A stretch of 14,341 bases of DNA from an uncultured Amaricoccus sp. (GTDB taxonomy: Bacteria; Pseudomonadota; Alphaproteobacteria; Rhodobacterales; Rhodobacteraceae). The position numbers and the translations under genes were made by a program. The stretch lies in NCBI RefSeq assembly GCF_937858865.1, contig NZ_CALLYO010000404.1, forward strand, positions 1 through 14,341, written 5' to 3'. Within the stretch, counting starts at the first letter, position 1. Each line of letters opens with the position of its first letter. The notes below the pieces were generated by a model. That model had not been told where the DNA came from. It did not search any database and saw only the letters and a list, made by a program, of their open reading frames with translations. Positions 13,894 through 14,341 of this stretch are shown here, piece by piece.

Positions 13894-14341
13894 ATGCCCT
13901 TCCTCGACGCGATCGCGCCGCACTTCGACTTCCTGACCAGCCCGGCGGGATGGGCGGCGCTGGTCACGCTGATCGCCATGGAGGTGGTGCTCGGCATCGA
14001 CAACCTGATCTTCATCTCGATCCTGACCAACAAGCTGCCGCCCGAGCACCGGGTCAGGGCGCGGCGGCTCGGGATCGGCGCGGCGCTCATCATGCGGCTG
14101 CTGCTGCTCGCCACCATCTCCTACATCGTGGCGATGACGACGCCGGTCTTCACCGCCTTCGGGCAGCCCTTCTCCTGGCGCGACCTGATCCTGATCGCCG
14201 GCGGCCTGTTCCTGGTCTGGAAGGCGACCAAGGAGATCCACCATTCGGTCGATCCGGCGGATCACAAGGACGACACGGTCGGCAAGGCGGTCAGCACCAC
14301 GCTCGGCGGCGCGATCTTCCAGATCCTGCTGCTCGACCTCG
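13894..14341 (+). CDS. TerC-family integral membrane protein (partial, 3' end missing)
   Basis: The first 149 residues of a TerC-family protein, cut by the window edge. Transmembrane segments are visible at about residues 18-40, 65-85 and 105-125. The family's acidic intramembrane signature is present as [14 protein letters not shown] (29-42), and a second segment [21 protein letters not shown] (95-115) is also typical. TerC/Alx-type proteins move metal ions, with Mn2+ efflux shown for several members, and some assist metallation of exported proteins. ATG 13894 has GGAG about 10 nt upstream. The gene is divergent from the phosphatase gene, and no manganese riboswitch (yybP-ykoY) could be recognised in the leader by eye. 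Confidence 0.9.
   Translation, partial: MPFLDAIAPHFDFLTSPAGWAALVTLIAMEVVLGIDNLIFISILTNKLPPEHRVRARRLGIGAALIMRLLLLATISYIVAMTTPVFTAFGQPFSWRDLILIAGGLFLVWKATKEIHHSVDPADHKDDTVGKAVSTTLGGAIFQILLLDL

Noticed and set aside
1..14341. CRISPR arrays, tRNA or rRNA genes, transposases
   Set aside because: No regularly spaced repeats, cloverleaf-like segments with CCA/TTCGA landmarks, rRNA-like conserved blocks or transposase motifs were seen on either strand.

Overview
This is a high-GC window with GC-saturated third codon positions. Gene content points to an alphaproteobacterium: an NMT1/THI5-type ABC importer with an FCD-family GntR regulator, an IMPase-type histidinol phosphatase, a TfuA-YcaO pair, and a short dispersed GC hairpin repeat of a kind I associate with that class. 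The genus cannot be told from the sequence. No rRNA, tRNA, CRISPR array or insertion sequence was seen, and no gene-free gap exceeds 300 bases.

Left third (1-5406). After the last codons of a + strand gene (to 43), a tightly packed minus-strand operon reads from 4482 down to 233: periplasmic binding protein, ABC ATPase, ABC permease, GntR/FCD regulator, TauE/SafE membrane exporter. Junctions are a 2-nt gap or overlaps of 1-4 nt. Divergent from it is a fumarylpyruvate hydrolase-like FAH-family enzyme (4696-5406). The 213-nt divergent region holds two GATA-N3-TRTC sites that sit exactly on the -10 and -35 of the predicted transporter promoter, a good candidate autoregulatory operator. Together the genes look like uptake, ring-cleavage-product hydrolysis and export for a carboxylated (perhaps aromatic) substrate; the substrate itself is unknown.

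Middle (5407-9707). A minus-strand cluster reads YcaO (frameshifted near 8870), TfuA, a soluble HEVGH/EAVAD metallopeptidase (407 aa), and two proteins I do not recognise (168 and 109 aa). YcaO plus TfuA is the known pair for backbone thioamidation in RiPPs and in McrA. The peptidase and the two orphan proteins make this an unusual, possibly undescribed modification locus, although the YcaO reading frame is broken in this sequence. The cluster is bracketed by two copies of a ~60-bp hairpin repeat.

Right third (9708-14341). A 1004-aa cyclase-domain/AAA-ATPase/helical-repeat signalling protein has two substrate-binding residues of the cyclase domain replaced. Upstream is a histidinol-phosphatase-like IMPase (12830-13618), and divergent from it a TerC-family membrane protein that runs off the end of the window. 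Their intergenic region contains two perfect inverted repeats.
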